A stretch of DNA of 32,269 bases from Bacteroidetes bacterium UBA2364 (GTDB lineage Bacteria > Bacteroidota > Rhodothermia > Rhodothermales > UBA2364), in NCBI GenBank assembly GCA_002344075.1, contig DDTM01000019.1, positions 1 to 32,269 on the forward strand, in the 5' to 3' direction. Positions within the stretch are counted from its first letter, which is position 1. Each line of letters begins with the position of its first letter. Shown here piece by piece: positions 23,424 through 32,235 of the stretch. The notes beneath the pieces are model-generated. The model did not search any database. It worked only from the letters and a program-made list of their open reading frames with translations, and had not been told where the DNA came from. The position numbers and the translations under genes were made by a program.

Positions 23424-25640
23424 TCATCGTTCCACCATCTGTACATCGAGGCAAGCAAATCCACCGCCTTCAAAATGCTCCACACGTAGTTTGTGTTTGC
23501 CCTTGAGCGTTACGGGCACTACATCGGTAGTGGGTACATGGATGTCCCAGCGTTCCAGAATCAGTTTATTGTCCAACCAAACCCGCACACCATCATCCGA
23601 AGTAATTTGCAAGTTAAACGACCCTTTTGCATCGAAGGTAGTTTCTGCAAGTGTTGCAAAATGATCGGGTGGAATGGTAGCATCATTTTCAGGGGAGCGC
23701 CACCAATTATAGCCAAGATCGCGGGTTTGGGTGCTCCGAATGGGTTTTCCGGCGAAAATTTGTCGGAAGGCGTCGGGATGTTTGAGTGGATGCGAAGCCT
23801 CATCGTAGGCAAAGAAATGCACGTCCCAACGCCACGTGGGTTCGATCCAGTGCGTCTCGAACAAATGTGTTTGGTTGGCTGAAACAACTTCTCCAAAAGC
23901 CGTCTCGAAAGTTGGACCGGTGTAAGCCAACGTTATGGCAACTTCATTTCCGGTTCCTCGTGTCGCGGTGATTTTGGCAGGGAAGCGACCTGTTTGTGCC
24001 GATAAATTCTTGAGTCCTTTGACGGATTGTACCCGCCATTGTCCAGCTTTTCCCAGAACCGAGAACCGATACACATCTCCCGCGAGCGAGTCTAAACGAA
24101 TATGCGGGTATCCAAAGTTATACGGGCCATAAGCCGTCATCAGGATAAATTTCCGGCCTCTTGGATGGTCAGCGGGGAGCATGGTATCCATACCGTCGGA
24201 TAGAGGTTTGGGCAAGTGAAGTCCTTTTAGTTCCAAATCAGCAGAAAAATTCGTTGTGCTGATGTTGTTTTCGGATTGCCAGTCTTCTAAACCTGTGCCC
24301 CATTGGGCCACCCCATTTAAATCATTGTCATAAACCGAAATGTCTGCCGAAGTCACATTTTTCACCGAAACGAAGCGCTCGGACGAGGTTGCCCTATTAT
24401 TATAGAACCGTAAATATTGCCCACGATCCACCTCCAATACGGTTTTGTGTCCGACAAAACGATTGCCCGTCATATGATAATGGCGGTTTCGGGTGTCACG
24501 TTTCTGGGCATAAATCCAATCTTCTGGCTCTTTTTCTCTTTGCCATAGCCGGATTGCTGTTTGATCTCTTTGGAAGGAATTGTTTAGGATACTATTGAAT
24601 TGTCCATGTTCAATTGCAATGGCGATGCGGTTATCAGCAAAATCGTTTCCTTGGACGAGGCTTTCAAAACTATATCCACCCCAAATGCCGTGGTCGCACT
24701 CGTGGATGCGGTTTTGGAGGATGATGTTCCGGCTAAAGGTCACTTCGATGCCATTGGTAGGCGCATGAGAAAAGTCATTCCGATAGAGCAAGTTGTCGTT
24801 ACATCCACCTTGCCCAGTGTCCATGGTGCTTTGTCCGGCCCAAAGGAAAAACCCATCGCCAGAGTGTGTGGCCGAGTTATAGGCAAAGGTGTTTTCGTTG
24901 GATTGTTCATAAATCAGAATACCTGCCGAGTCTTGGCCGCGTTGGTAAAACCCGTGACTATAACCCCGCACGTTCCAGTCTAAGCGGTTGTGTAGGATGC
25001 GATTCCGGCTACTACGATACATTCCAATCCCTAAACCGGAATTGAAGGAAAAGTTGTTATTATAGATTAAGCCATCGTTCACACGCATTAACATCAGACC
25101 ATTAAAGCTATTTTGGGCCTCTACCCGTCGGATAATGGGTTTATGACAGTCTTTTAGGTAAATCGCCATACCATAGTTCAGCCATTCGTCCTTTTCGTTT
25201 TGATGAAAAGACAACCAATCGTCTATGTTTTCGCGGGTACGCTGGCTTTTGAGTTTGGGGCGATAGTTGTAGCTCAGGTTTAGGTCTTCTAGTACCAAAC
25301 CTTCCACGTTCTCTGCCATAAGGGCCACTTTGTAACCGCGTATTGTAAGGTTTTTAAGATGGATATTTTTGCCATTTTTAATCAGAATCCCCAATCCAAC
25401 AAACGAATCCGGGCGGTTGGTGTTGGGGTTTCCACGCAGTATAGCCCCTCCAAAATCTATGGTGAGGTTGTCTCCGGTAATGGTGAGTACAGGCAAATCG
25501 AAGTTTTTTGCTCCAGCGAAATCATAAACCCCGCCCGAAAAAGAAACAGAGTGGCTAATGACATGACCTTGTTGTAGGTTTTTTTGTCCAAAGGTCAGGT
25601 AAGGAAGGCATAGCCAAAGCAGAAAAACAAGACGTTTCAT
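23424..25640 (-). CDS. Exported right-handed parallel beta-helix protein with C-terminal PA14 domain
   Basis: A 738-residue protein with a signal peptide (RLVFLLWLCLPYLTFG, cleaved before QKNL). Residues about 90-450 carry repeated beta-helix coils of the NosD/pectate-lyase type (IHLKNLTIRGYKVALMAEN, LIYNNNFSFNSGLGIGMYRS, NRILHNRLDWN, NIILQNRIHECDHGIWGG). The last ~115 residues form a PA14 module (FNLQITSDDGVRVWLDNKLIL, then HKLRVEHFEGGG), often carbohydrate-binding. It may act on or bind an extracellular polysaccharide. I see no catalytic motif that decides lyase activity. It follows glpK by 37 bp on the same strand, though no functional link is evident. Confidence 0.82.
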   Translation of the reverse strand: MKRLVFLLWLCLPYLTFGQKNLQQGHVISHSVSFSGGVYDFAGAKNFDLPVLTITGDNLTIDFGGAILRGNPNTNRPDSFVGLGILIKNGKNIHLKNLTIRGYKVALMAENVEGLVLEDLNLSYNYRPKLKSQRTRENIDDWLSFHQNEKDEWLNYGMAIYLKDCHKPIIRRVEAQNSFNGLMLMRVNDGLIYNNNFSFNSGLGIGMYRSSRNRILHNRLDWNVRGYSHGFYQRGQDSAGILIYEQSNENTFAYNSATHSGDGFFLWAGQSTMDTGQGGCNDNLLYRNDFSHAPTNGIEVTFSRNIILQNRIHECDHGIWGGYSFESLVQGNDFADNRIAIAIEHGQFNSILNNSFQRDQTAIRLWQREKEPEDWIYAQKRDTRNRHYHMTGNRFVGHKTVLEVDRGQYLRFYNNRATSSERFVSVKNVTSADISVYDNDLNGVAQWGTGLEDWQSENNISTTNFSADLELKGLHLPKPLSDGMDTMLPADHPRGRKFILMTAYGPYNFGYPHIRLDSLAGDVYRFSVLGKAGQWRVQSVKGLKNLSAQTGRFPAKITATRGTGNEVAITLAYTGPTFETAFGEVVSANQTHLFETHWIEPTWRWDVHFFAYDEASHPLKHPDAFRQIFAGKPIRSTQTRDLGYNWWRSPENDATIPPDHFATLAETTFDAKGSFNLQITSDDGVRVWLDNKLILERWDIHVPTTDVVPVTLKGKHKLRVEHFEGGGFACLDVQMVER

Positions 25641-25677
25641 ATAAATATAAATAGATTAATAAGGTCTTGTAATCATG

Positions 25678-27156
25678 TTAATTTATCCAATTTTGCGCAC
25701 GTCCGATGGCCTTAGCCCAGCCTGCGCGACTCTCGGTCACTTTTTCTGGCGATGAAAGAGGCATAAACCGTTTATCGGTGGCCCATAGCTTGGCGATTTC
25801 ATCGGTATTGCGCCAGAACCCAACCGTAAGGCCCGCCAAGAAAGCAGCTCCGAGGGCTGTAGTCTCGGTAACAACAGGACGAATTACGGTCGTTTGGAGC
25901 AGGTCTGCCTGAATCTGCAAAAGCAAGTTGTTGGTGGTCGCCCCTCCATCCACACGCAATTCTTCGAGTGCAACCCCTGCATCGGCTTGCATGGCCTCCA
26001 ATAGATCACAGGTTTGGTGTGCCATACTTTCGAGTGCCGCCCGTGCCAAATGAGCGGCTTTGGTTCCGCGTGTGAGGCCGGTAATGGTTCCACGTGCATA
26101 AGGGTCCCAGTAGGGCGCACCCAATCCGGCAAAGGCGGGGACCAGATACACCCCCTCCGTGTCGGGCACTTCGGTGGCCAATTGCTCCACCTCGCCGGAA
26201 GTCTGGATGATGCCGAGTCCATCACGCAGCCACTGCACCACTGCTCCGGCAATAAACACACTCCCTTCGAGGGCATATGTCCGGCGGCCATTAATTTCCC
26301 ATGCCACCGTGGTAATCAGGTTGTTTTCGGAAACAACAGGGGTTTCTCCGGTATTCATTAACATAAAACAGCCCGTTCCATACGTATTTTTGGCCATACC
26401 TTTTCGGTGGCAGGCTTGTCCGAAGAGCGCTGCTTGCTGGTCTCCGGCGATTCCCGCAATGGGTGTAAAGCCCCCCAAAAGGCCAGTATGTCCAAAAATT
26501 TCACCATTAGAGCGGATTTCGGGCAAGAGGGCACGCGGAATTTTGAGTAGGTTCAGCAATTCATCGTCCCATTGTCCGGTATGTAAATTATAAAGCAATG
26601 TCCGACTTGCATTGGTAGCATCGGTGGCATGGACTTTCCCGTCCGTCAGATTCCAGAGCAACCATGTATCCACTGTTCCGAATGCCAATTCTCCTGCCTC
26701 AGCGCATTGTCTTGCGTCTGGCCACGTATCCAACATCCAGCGGAGTTTGGTTCCGGAGAAATAGGGATCAAGCAACAAACCCGTTTTTTCTCGAAAGAGC
26801 GACAACAGGCCGTAGTCACGCAATTCATCGCAAATGGGCGCTGTTCGACGGTCTTGCCAAACAATGGCGGGGCCGATGGGTTTTCCGGTTTTGCGGTTCC
26901 AGAGCAAAGTAGTTTCCCGTTGGTTGGTAATGCCAATGGCCGCAATTTCTTCGGGAGCAATACCGGATATAACGGCCTCCATCACCCGTTTTTGCGACTC
27001 CCAAATGTCCATCGGATTGTGTTCTACCCAGCCTGGCTGCGGGAAAAACTGTTTAAATTCGCGTTGGGCTACACCATGAACTTGGCCACTGTGGTCAAAA
27101 AGAATGGCACGGCTACTGGTGGTTCCTTGGTCTAAGGCGAGGATAAATCGCGGCAT
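25678..27156 (-). CDS. glpK: Glycerol kinase
   Basis: A 492-residue FGGY-family kinase phosphorylating glycerol to sn-glycerol 3-phosphate. The N-terminus FILALDQGTTSSRAILFD, the substrate block GWVEHNPMDIW, GITNQRETT, the ATP-site GIAGDQQAALFGQ, and the late ALEGSVFIAG and LRVDGGATTNN are all diagnostic. Length is normal. No glycerol facilitator or GlpD gene is adjacent. The start at 27156 is an ATG. Confidence 0.96.
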   Translation of the reverse strand: MPRFILALDQGTTSSRAILFDHSGQVHGVAQREFKQFFPQPGWVEHNPMDIWESQKRVMEAVISGIAPEEIAAIGITNQRETTLLWNRKTGKPIGPAIVWQDRRTAPICDELRDYGLLSLFREKTGLLLDPYFSGTKLRWMLDTWPDARQCAEAGELAFGTVDTWLLWNLTDGKVHATDATNASRTLLYNLHTGQWDDELLNLLKIPRALLPEIRSNGEIFGHTGLLGGFTPIAGIAGDQQAALFGQACHRKGMAKNTYGTGCFMLMNTGETPVVSENNLITTVAWEINGRRTYALEGSVFIAGAVVQWLRDGLGIIQTSGEVEQLATEVPDTEGVYLVPAFAGLGAPYWDPYARGTITGLTRGTKAAHLARAALESMAHQTCDLLEAMQADAGVALEELRVDGGATTNNLLLQIQADLLQTTVIRPVVTETTALGAAFLAGLTVGFWRNTDEIAKLWATDKRFMPLSSPEKVTESRAGWAKAIGRAQNWIN

Positions 27157-27234
27157 GGGGTTTCTGCTTGGTTATTGAGACGGGAAAGATACATCCGTAT
27201 TTGACGAAGCGATTCATTTTTCCTCCATGTCCAT

Positions 27235-27271
27235 AAAAAAAGGGAGGCCCACGCGAAGGTCGGACATCCCT
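27235..27271 (-). terminator. Rho-independent terminator after the epimerase-hydrolase gene
   Basis: Read on the minus strand, aggga (27271-27267) pairs with tccct (27245-27241), extended by further pairs after one mismatch. Seven T follow (27241-27235 on the plus strand as A). It lies about 40 bp after the stop at 27310 and before glpK, so glpK is probably transcribed separately. Confidence 0.62.
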
Positions 27272-27309
27272 CATAAAGTAGGCTGGTTGGGAGGCCAAAC
27301 CCACAGGTT

Positions 27310-28272
27310 TCACGAACTGCACCACCACTTTATGAAACCTGAATCGGATAATACCGAGAGGGTTGAATGGGGTGAAGTTGAATTCGACGAACTGGCCTTT
27401 GGAGCAGGCAAGATGGCTATTTCGACCGATGGAGCAAGGTTTTTTACCGAGAAAAGGTGAGGAGCCTCCGGATGTGTATCATCACAAGCCAACAAAATCG
27501 GGTGTTGGATCTGACCTAAAAATGCCGTACCAACTTTGGATAGTGGGAAATTGTAGAGCACCATTTTCCGGATGGCTTTAGGTTGGTTTCGGGCCACTTC
27601 CAACGTCAAAACACTGGTTCCGGAATCTGCCACCACATAAACATTTGCCAATTGGAGTTGTCTAAGGGTGTTTTCTATCTTTTCGACGGTTATCGTTTGC
27701 GGGTCGAAGACCAATACCCGGAATTGTTGCTCCAGCGTTAAAACAAGTCCTGCCCACTCAGTTGGCGGGGTGTCTAAGTTGGGGAGGAGTAATAAAACAG
27801 GATTTGAAGCAGCGCCGCGTTCACAAATTCGGACCGTTCCGGCGGTTGTTTCGTAATCGGTATAATCAAACAAAATGGGTGTGGACTGGCACAGTTCCAC
27901 CAAAACACCTTGTGTTTGTTTCGGATGCAGAAAAAAAATGCGTTTTCCGTCTGCCCCTGCTTTGGGTGCATCAGCAAGCGGTTTGAAGCCCGCATCCATC
28001 AACTGGCGCATGGCCTCATCGGCATCTTCTACCTCAAATGCCAAGTGATGCAAGCCCTGTCCTTTCGAGGCAAGGTATTTGGCAACAGGGGAGGACTCGT
28101 GTAGGGCTTCCAATAATTCAAGCTTAACGTTTCCAGCCGCCAGAAAATGGGTACGTACTCCTTCGCGCTCTACGGTTTCGGTTTTGTAGCGGACAATCCC
28201 CAAAATCGTATTATAGAGGGTTTCAACGGTTTTTACGTCCTGCACCGCTATCCCAATATGTTCGAGTTTCAT
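27310..28272 (-). CDS. Methylmalonyl-CoA epimerase fused to a degenerate alpha/beta-hydrolase-like domain
   Basis: A 320-residue protein. Residues 1-130 form a complete VOC-fold methylmalonyl-CoA epimerase: metal ligands H5 (LEHIGIAV), E52 (KLELLEA), H75/H76 (GLHHLAFEVED) and E126 (GVLVELCQ), with the FFLHPKQTQGVLVE signature. Standalone epimerases end there. Residues about 135-290 resemble an alpha/beta hydrolase: PVLLLLPNLDTPPTEW, FRVLVFDPQ, then VYVVADSGTSVLTLEVARNQP in the place of the nucleophile elbow. A late strand ILLACDDTHPEAP follows. The elbow reads ADSGT instead of GxSxG, the lid region is absent and no catalytic His follows, so hydrolase activity is doubtful. The C-terminal 30 residues are Ser-rich. 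It follows the Lrp-type gene by 36 bp and ends with a terminator. Confidence 0.85.
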   Translation of the reverse strand: MKLEHIGIAVQDVKTVETLYNTILGIVRYKTETVEREGVRTHFLAAGNVKLELLEALHESSPVAKYLASKGQGLHHLAFEVEDADEAMRQLMDAGFKPLADAPKAGADGKRIFFLHPKQTQGVLVELCQSTPILFDYTDYETTAGTVRICERGAASNPVLLLLPNLDTPPTEWAGLVLTLEQQFRVLVFDPQTITVEKIENTLRQLQLANVYVVADSGTSVLTLEVARNQPKAIRKMVLYNFPLSKVGTAFLGQIQHPILLACDDTHPEAPHLFSVKNLAPSVEIAILPAPKASSSNSTSPHSTLSVLSDSGFIKWWCSS

Positions 28273-28308
28273 GTATTATAGGAATAAGTGAATAAACGCG
28301 CCTATGGA

Positions 28309-28803
28309 TTAGTTTTCAGACCAGTTTTTGGTCTCCAATGGGCGTACCAAATGTAGGTCGGGTTGCGCTATTTTATAAACCCGCAAATACATGGTGGTTT
28401 TTGTACTGAAAATTCCGTCAATTTTGTGAACACTGTTCATTATTTCGATAAGATGCTGGTTGTTGCGGCACATCACATTAACTTCCAGCTCATAATCTCC
28501 GGAGATCATAGCAAGAAAGGACACCTCGGTAATGGCGGCAATTTCGGCGGCTACTTCGTCTATACGCGAGGCAGGGCGAACGGCAATCTGTACATGCGCA
28601 TATACATTTAAACCGATATGCTCTGGATTTACACGCCCAAATACCGTGAGGGTTTTTTCCTCGGCCAAACGGTGATAGCGGTTACGAATAGTCCCGACAG
28701 AGGCATTAAGCTCTTTTGCCAAATCGGTAAAAGACATTCGCCCATCTTTTTGAAGGGCGCGAAGGATGGCAAAATCCAGTTCATCTAATTGTATCGCTGC
28801 CAT
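28309..28803 (-). CDS. Lrp/AsnC family transcriptional regulator
   Basis: A 164-residue regulator. The N-terminal helix-turn-helix (LDELDFAILRALQKDGRMSFTDLAKELNASVGTIRNRYHRL, about 5-46) is followed by a RAM effector domain (about 68-145, VYAHVQIAVRP, then SGDYELEVNVMCRNNQHL). Such proteins sense amino acids or related metabolites and form octamers. ATG 28803 is used because the frame upstream to 28875 is a low-complexity extension without family similarity. It sits between a downstream epimerase gene and an upstream amidohydrolase gene on the same strand and may control either. Confidence 0.9.
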   Translation of the reverse strand: MAAIQLDELDFAILRALQKDGRMSFTDLAKELNASVGTIRNRYHRLAEEKTLTVFGRVNPEHIGLNVYAHVQIAVRPASRIDEVAAEIAAITEVSFLAMISGDYELEVNVMCRNNQHLIEIMNSVHKIDGIFSTKTTMYLRVYKIAQPDLHLVRPLETKNWSEN

Positions 28804-28905
28804 TGGGATTGTGGGATTAAGTGGCGGAGGATTGTTCTGAAAATTAAGGATAGCAATTTTTATTAAAGTTCGCAATGGGTGTACTAACCATAGAACGTTT
28901 TGTGG

Positions 28906-30486
28906 TTAGGCAAGAAATACCCGTTTTCCGCCCACCCACGTCTCTTTAATCTTAATTTCGAGAAGCCTTTCGGGATCAACCGCAAGCGGTGAACTTTCTA
29001 AAATCACAAAATCCGCAAATTTACCGGGTGTAATTGACCCAATCTGGTCTTCCATACTATTGGCAATGGCTCCACCCATGGTACAAGCGTATAAGCCTTC
29101 CATCACCGAGACCGACTCTTCGGGTGTTATGACACCGCCCGCGAGGTCACGCCGGAAGTAGGCCGCATGTAGGTTTTCTAATGGATGGATCCCCTTCACG
29201 ACAGGAGCATCCGAAGAAAATGCCACCGTTATGCCAGCCTCCAACATAGACCGCATCGGGTAGCACTGTGCCAAAAAGGCATCATCCAAATATTGCCGAA
29301 AATTCCCGCCCAATTCCCGCAAAAACATAGGCTGTGGTACTACAGCAATGCCAGCAGCAGCCACCCGTTTGAGATGATCCGAATTCGGCAGCCCCAGATG
29401 TTCTATACGGTGTCGTGCCGGAGAGGGTGTCTCCCGATATAAGCGCTCGTAGGTGGATAGTATGCCTTCTATAGCAACATCGCCAATGGCATGTGTGGCA
29501 ATTTTCCAACCTTTCTCGTGGGGTTCATGGGCCAATTCATAAAAAAAGTCTGGTGGTAAGCGTAAAACCCCGAACTCATTCATTGTCCCACGATACGGAC
29601 GACTTACCGCCGAGGTCTTTCCACTAAGGCCACCATCTGCAAAAAACTTGACGGTATTGATGGTCAAAAAATCGGAAGATGAGCGGTCGGGTAAGGGTAA
29701 AGCGGTCGTACCGCCATCTGGCAACCGAATGGGCATCACATTAAAGCGCATTTTAAGACGTTTTTCCATCTCCATCTTTCGGTAAACGGCCAAAAGATCC
29801 GGCATTACTCCAGGGTCGGTGGCAGTGGTAAAACCATGTGCAAGTAGCGTTTCCGTTGCCGCCGAGACCATGGTGACGTAGTCGGCCTCACTAAAGACCG
29901 GAGCCGCTCGGAACCCCAAACCTTGCGCGGTTTCTGTAAGAACACCATTGGGGTTGCCGTCGGGTCCCAAACAAATTTCACCACCAGCAGGGGTAGGCGT
30001 TTGTGCGGTGATATGGGCATGTTCGAGTGCTAAACTATTCAAGACCAAAATATGTGCACACGTTCGTTGAACCAAAACAGGACGATCTGGTACGGCGGCA
30101 TCCAAGTCTTTTCGCGTGGGCATCCGACGTTCTAACATGGCTGCTTCATTGAAACCACGGGCCTGAACCCAGGTTGCGTCTGGCCGTTCTGCTGCAAATG
30201 CCCGAAGGCGCTCTTGTAGATCGGGGATGCTGGTGGTGCCACGCAAATCGAGTGTATGGGTTTGGAGATTTCCTACCTTCCAAACGTGGATGTGCGCCTC
30301 CACAAATCCCGGAAGAAGGCATTGACCCTTAAGGGAGTACCGTTCGGCATCGGGCGCAAGGCAGGCCAATTCCTGGAGCGTTCCAACCGCTCGTATGCGG
30401 TCATTTTCCACCAAAACCGCTTCTGCCTCAGACACCTGTGGGTCCATAGTCAAGATAGGCCCATTAATAAAAAGTATAGATGACAT
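28906..30486 (-). CDS. YtcJ-like metal-dependent amidohydrolase (amidohydrolase_3)
   Basis: A 526-residue enzyme of the amidohydrolase superfamily. The N-terminal beta-sandwich (ILFINGPILTMDP) precedes metal-site H65-x-H67 (FVEAHIHVWK). VKFFADGGLSGKTS, HAIGDVAIEG, RIEHLG and FSSDAPV follow, with the composite terminal GKFADFVILE. This order is that of PF07969/YtcJ. The substrate is unknown; D-amino-acid derivatives, cyclic amides or xenobiotic amides are all possible in the family. No signal peptide is seen. ATG 30486 is preferred over a TTG at 30507. It diverges from proC across 167 bp. Confidence 0.88.
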   Translation of the reverse strand: MSSILFINGPILTMDPQVSEAEAVLVENDRIRAVGTLQELACLAPDAERYSLKGQCLLPGFVEAHIHVWKVGNLQTHTLDLRGTTSIPDLQERLRAFAAERPDATWVQARGFNEAAMLERRMPTRKDLDAAVPDRPVLVQRTCAHILVLNSLALEHAHITAQTPTPAGGEICLGPDGNPNGVLTETAQGLGFRAAPVFSEADYVTMVSAATETLLAHGFTTATDPGVMPDLLAVYRKMEMEKRLKMRFNVMPIRLPDGGTTALPLPDRSSSDFLTINTVKFFADGGLSGKTSAVSRPYRGTMNEFGVLRLPPDFFYELAHEPHEKGWKIATHAIGDVAIEGILSTYERLYRETPSPARHRIEHLGLPNSDHLKRVAAAGIAVVPQPMFLRELGGNFRQYLDDAFLAQCYPMRSMLEAGITVAFSSDAPVVKGIHPLENLHAAYFRRDLAGGVITPEESVSVMEGLYACTMGGAIANSMEDQIGSITPGKFADFVILESSPLAVDPERLLEIKIKETWVGGKRVFLA

Positions 30487-30653
30487 AGATTGAGGATGAT
30501 TAGCCAATAATTCGTTTATTATTACCGTACTTCATGGAACGGAATGCGGATTCGTTTTTTGAAAAGTAGTAATTTTACCGACCTGAATTCGTTTTATTTA
30601 TCTTAAATCGGATGCTAACCTTAAGACCTTTCAGAAATTAAACCTCTTATATT
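30487..30653. promoter_or_regulatory. Divergent intergenic region between the amidohydrolase gene and proC
   Basis: This 167-bp AT-rich gap must contain outward promoters for both genes. No confident sigma-factor box, operator or riboswitch could be identified by eye. Confidence 0.3.
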
Positions 30654-31475
30654 TTGCTAACCAATAAAACCATTGCTTTTTTGGGTGCGGGAAACATTGC
30701 CCGTGCCCTGATCGGTGGCCTCATCAGAGGCGGCAATGTCCGTCCAGATCAAATCTGGGCTACCCGACGGAATCCCTATGCGCTTGAAGAATTAGCACGC
30801 ATGTTCCCCGGCCTGCATACCACTACTGCTAATGCCAAGGCCGCAAAAGTAACCGATATTGTAGTGCTCTCGGTGAAACCACAAAGTATTACCGAAGTAC
30901 TGGAAGACATCCGTCAGGTAGTGACGCCACAAACCCAAATTGTTTCGATTCTTGCAGGAATCACTTCTGCTTCCATCTGCAAAATGCTGGGGCAAAACCT
31001 ACCCGTAGTACGAGCAATGCCGAATACGCCTGCGTTGGTGGATGCGGCTGCAACCGCTATTGCCGCCGGAACCCATGCCCAACAGGAACACTGGGATGTA
31101 GCCGGAGAGATTTTTAAAGCGGTAGGGTTGGTGGAAAAAGTGCCGGAATATCTGATGGATGCCGTCACTGGGTTGTCAGGAAGTGGGCCTGCGTATATTT
31201 ATATGGTCATCGAAGCACTAACCGATGGAGGGGTGAACCAAGGCATTCCCCGAAGCGTGGCTTCAAAATTGGCCGTACAAACCGTTTATGGCGCAGCAAA
31301 GATGATGATAGAAACAGAAAAACACCCAGCGATTCTGCGGGACGAAGTGACCACGCCCGGTGGAACGACGATGGCGGCTATCGCGGACTTGGAGCGCAAC
31401 GGTCTGCGAACCATGTTCATCAATGCCGTCGGTGCTGCAACCGAACGTGCCCATGCCTTAAGCAAGAAAAAATAA
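30654..31475 (+). CDS. proC: Pyrroline-5-carboxylate reductase
   Basis: A 273-residue NAD(P)H-dependent enzyme reducing pyrroline-5-carboxylate to proline, the last step of proline synthesis. The Rossmann motif IAFLGAGNIARAL is at 7-19. VVLSVKPQ, the conserved RAMPNTPA, GLSGSGPAYIYMVIEAL and TPGGTT follow. An in-frame stop at 30639 and lack of ATG mean translation probably starts at TTG 30654. The HisA-like gene follows 13 bp downstream, so the two are likely co-transcribed. Confidence 0.94.
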   Translation: MLTNKTIAFLGAGNIARALIGGLIRGGNVRPDQIWATRRNPYALEELARMFPGLHTTTANAKAAKVTDIVVLSVKPQSITEVLEDIRQVVTPQTQIVSILAGITSASICKMLGQNLPVVRAMPNTPALVDAAATAIAAGTHAQQEHWDVAGEIFKAVGLVEKVPEYLMDAVTGLSGSGPAYIYMVIEALTDGGVNQGIPRSVASKLAVQTVYGAAKMMIETEKHPAILRDEVTTPGGTTMAAIADLERNGLRTMFINAVGAATERAHALSKKK

Positions 31476-31488
31476 TCCCCAAAAAAAC

Positions 31489-32235
31489 GTGCTCATCATT
31501 CCCACCATCGCCCTACAAAACGGGACTTGTCTGTTCCGTACCAAATATCAGGCAGGGGCCAACCGCACGTTCTTTGCCGATCCGGTCAAAATGGCTAAAC
31601 TATGGCGGTTACAAAATGCCCGCACGCTGCTGGTTTTTGATCATGACGCGGCCTATAGCGACAAAAATAATTTTGCTTTTATCGAGGCCATCTGCGGAGT
31701 ATTAGATATTCCCGTAATGGCTTCAGGTGGTGTGCGTACCCCCGACGAGGTAGAAGCCTTGCTCTCCCTTCAGGTTCACAAAGTCATTGTAACTGCCCGC
31801 TCGCCCGAACAAATGCAGACCCTTTTCCGCTACTTTCCATCCCACCGGATTGGCGTACACGTGAACATTACCGAAAACCAGGTCGTTTGTGGATCCGAGT
31901 CCTACGACGCCGTATCCTACCTGCAAGCTTTAGAGCAAGCCCGATGCTATCGGGCGGTTTGCACGGTGCGCAACGCCCAACAACAAGCTATTTTTGCACC
32001 AGAGGTATTGCAGGCAATTGCTTCAGAAGTCCGGAGAATGAAATTAGTCATATCAGGTGGCATCTCGGATTATGCCAAACTGACCCTCGCACGCTCCTTA
32101 GACAGGCGGATAGATGCGGTAATGATCAATCGTGCCCTTTATGAGAACCGCTTTCCATGCCAAGCGTTTTGGTGCTGGCACGACAAGGAATCCTTAGACC
32201 TCGATTGCTTTTCTACTGCCAAATTACGTGGGTAA
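31489..32235 (+). CDS. HisA-like TIM-barrel protein lacking the catalytic aspartates
   Basis: A 248-residue protein of the HisA/HisF fold. The start (GTG, MLIIPTIALQNG), the phosphate-site strands (PVMASGGVRTPDE at 75-87 and LVISGGISD at 186-194) and DPVKMAKLW (31-39) match ProFAR isomerase. In HisA the Asp at position 8 (IPAIDL) and an Asp near 127 carry catalysis. Here position 8 is Ala and the second is Asn (N126 in VHVNITEN). A third acidic site (KDG) reads RNA. It therefore probably cannot perform the histidine-pathway reaction, while keeping phosphate binding. The C-terminal 25 residues contain an unusual Cys/Trp-rich segment (CQAFWCWHDKE). Gene order with proC is unlike the usual his operon. 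Divergent true HisA remains a less likely alternative. Confidence 0.8.
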   Translation: MLIIPTIALQNGTCLFRTKYQAGANRTFFADPVKMAKLWRLQNARTLLVFDHDAAYSDKNNFAFIEAICGVLDIPVMASGGVRTPDEVEALLSLQVHKVIVTARSPEQMQTLFRYFPSHRIGVHVNITENQVVCGSESYDAVSYLQALEQARCYRAVCTVRNAQQQAIFAPEVLQAIASEVRRMKLVISGGISDYAKLTLARSLDRRIDAVMINRALYENRFPCQAFWCWHDKESLDLDCFSTAKLRG

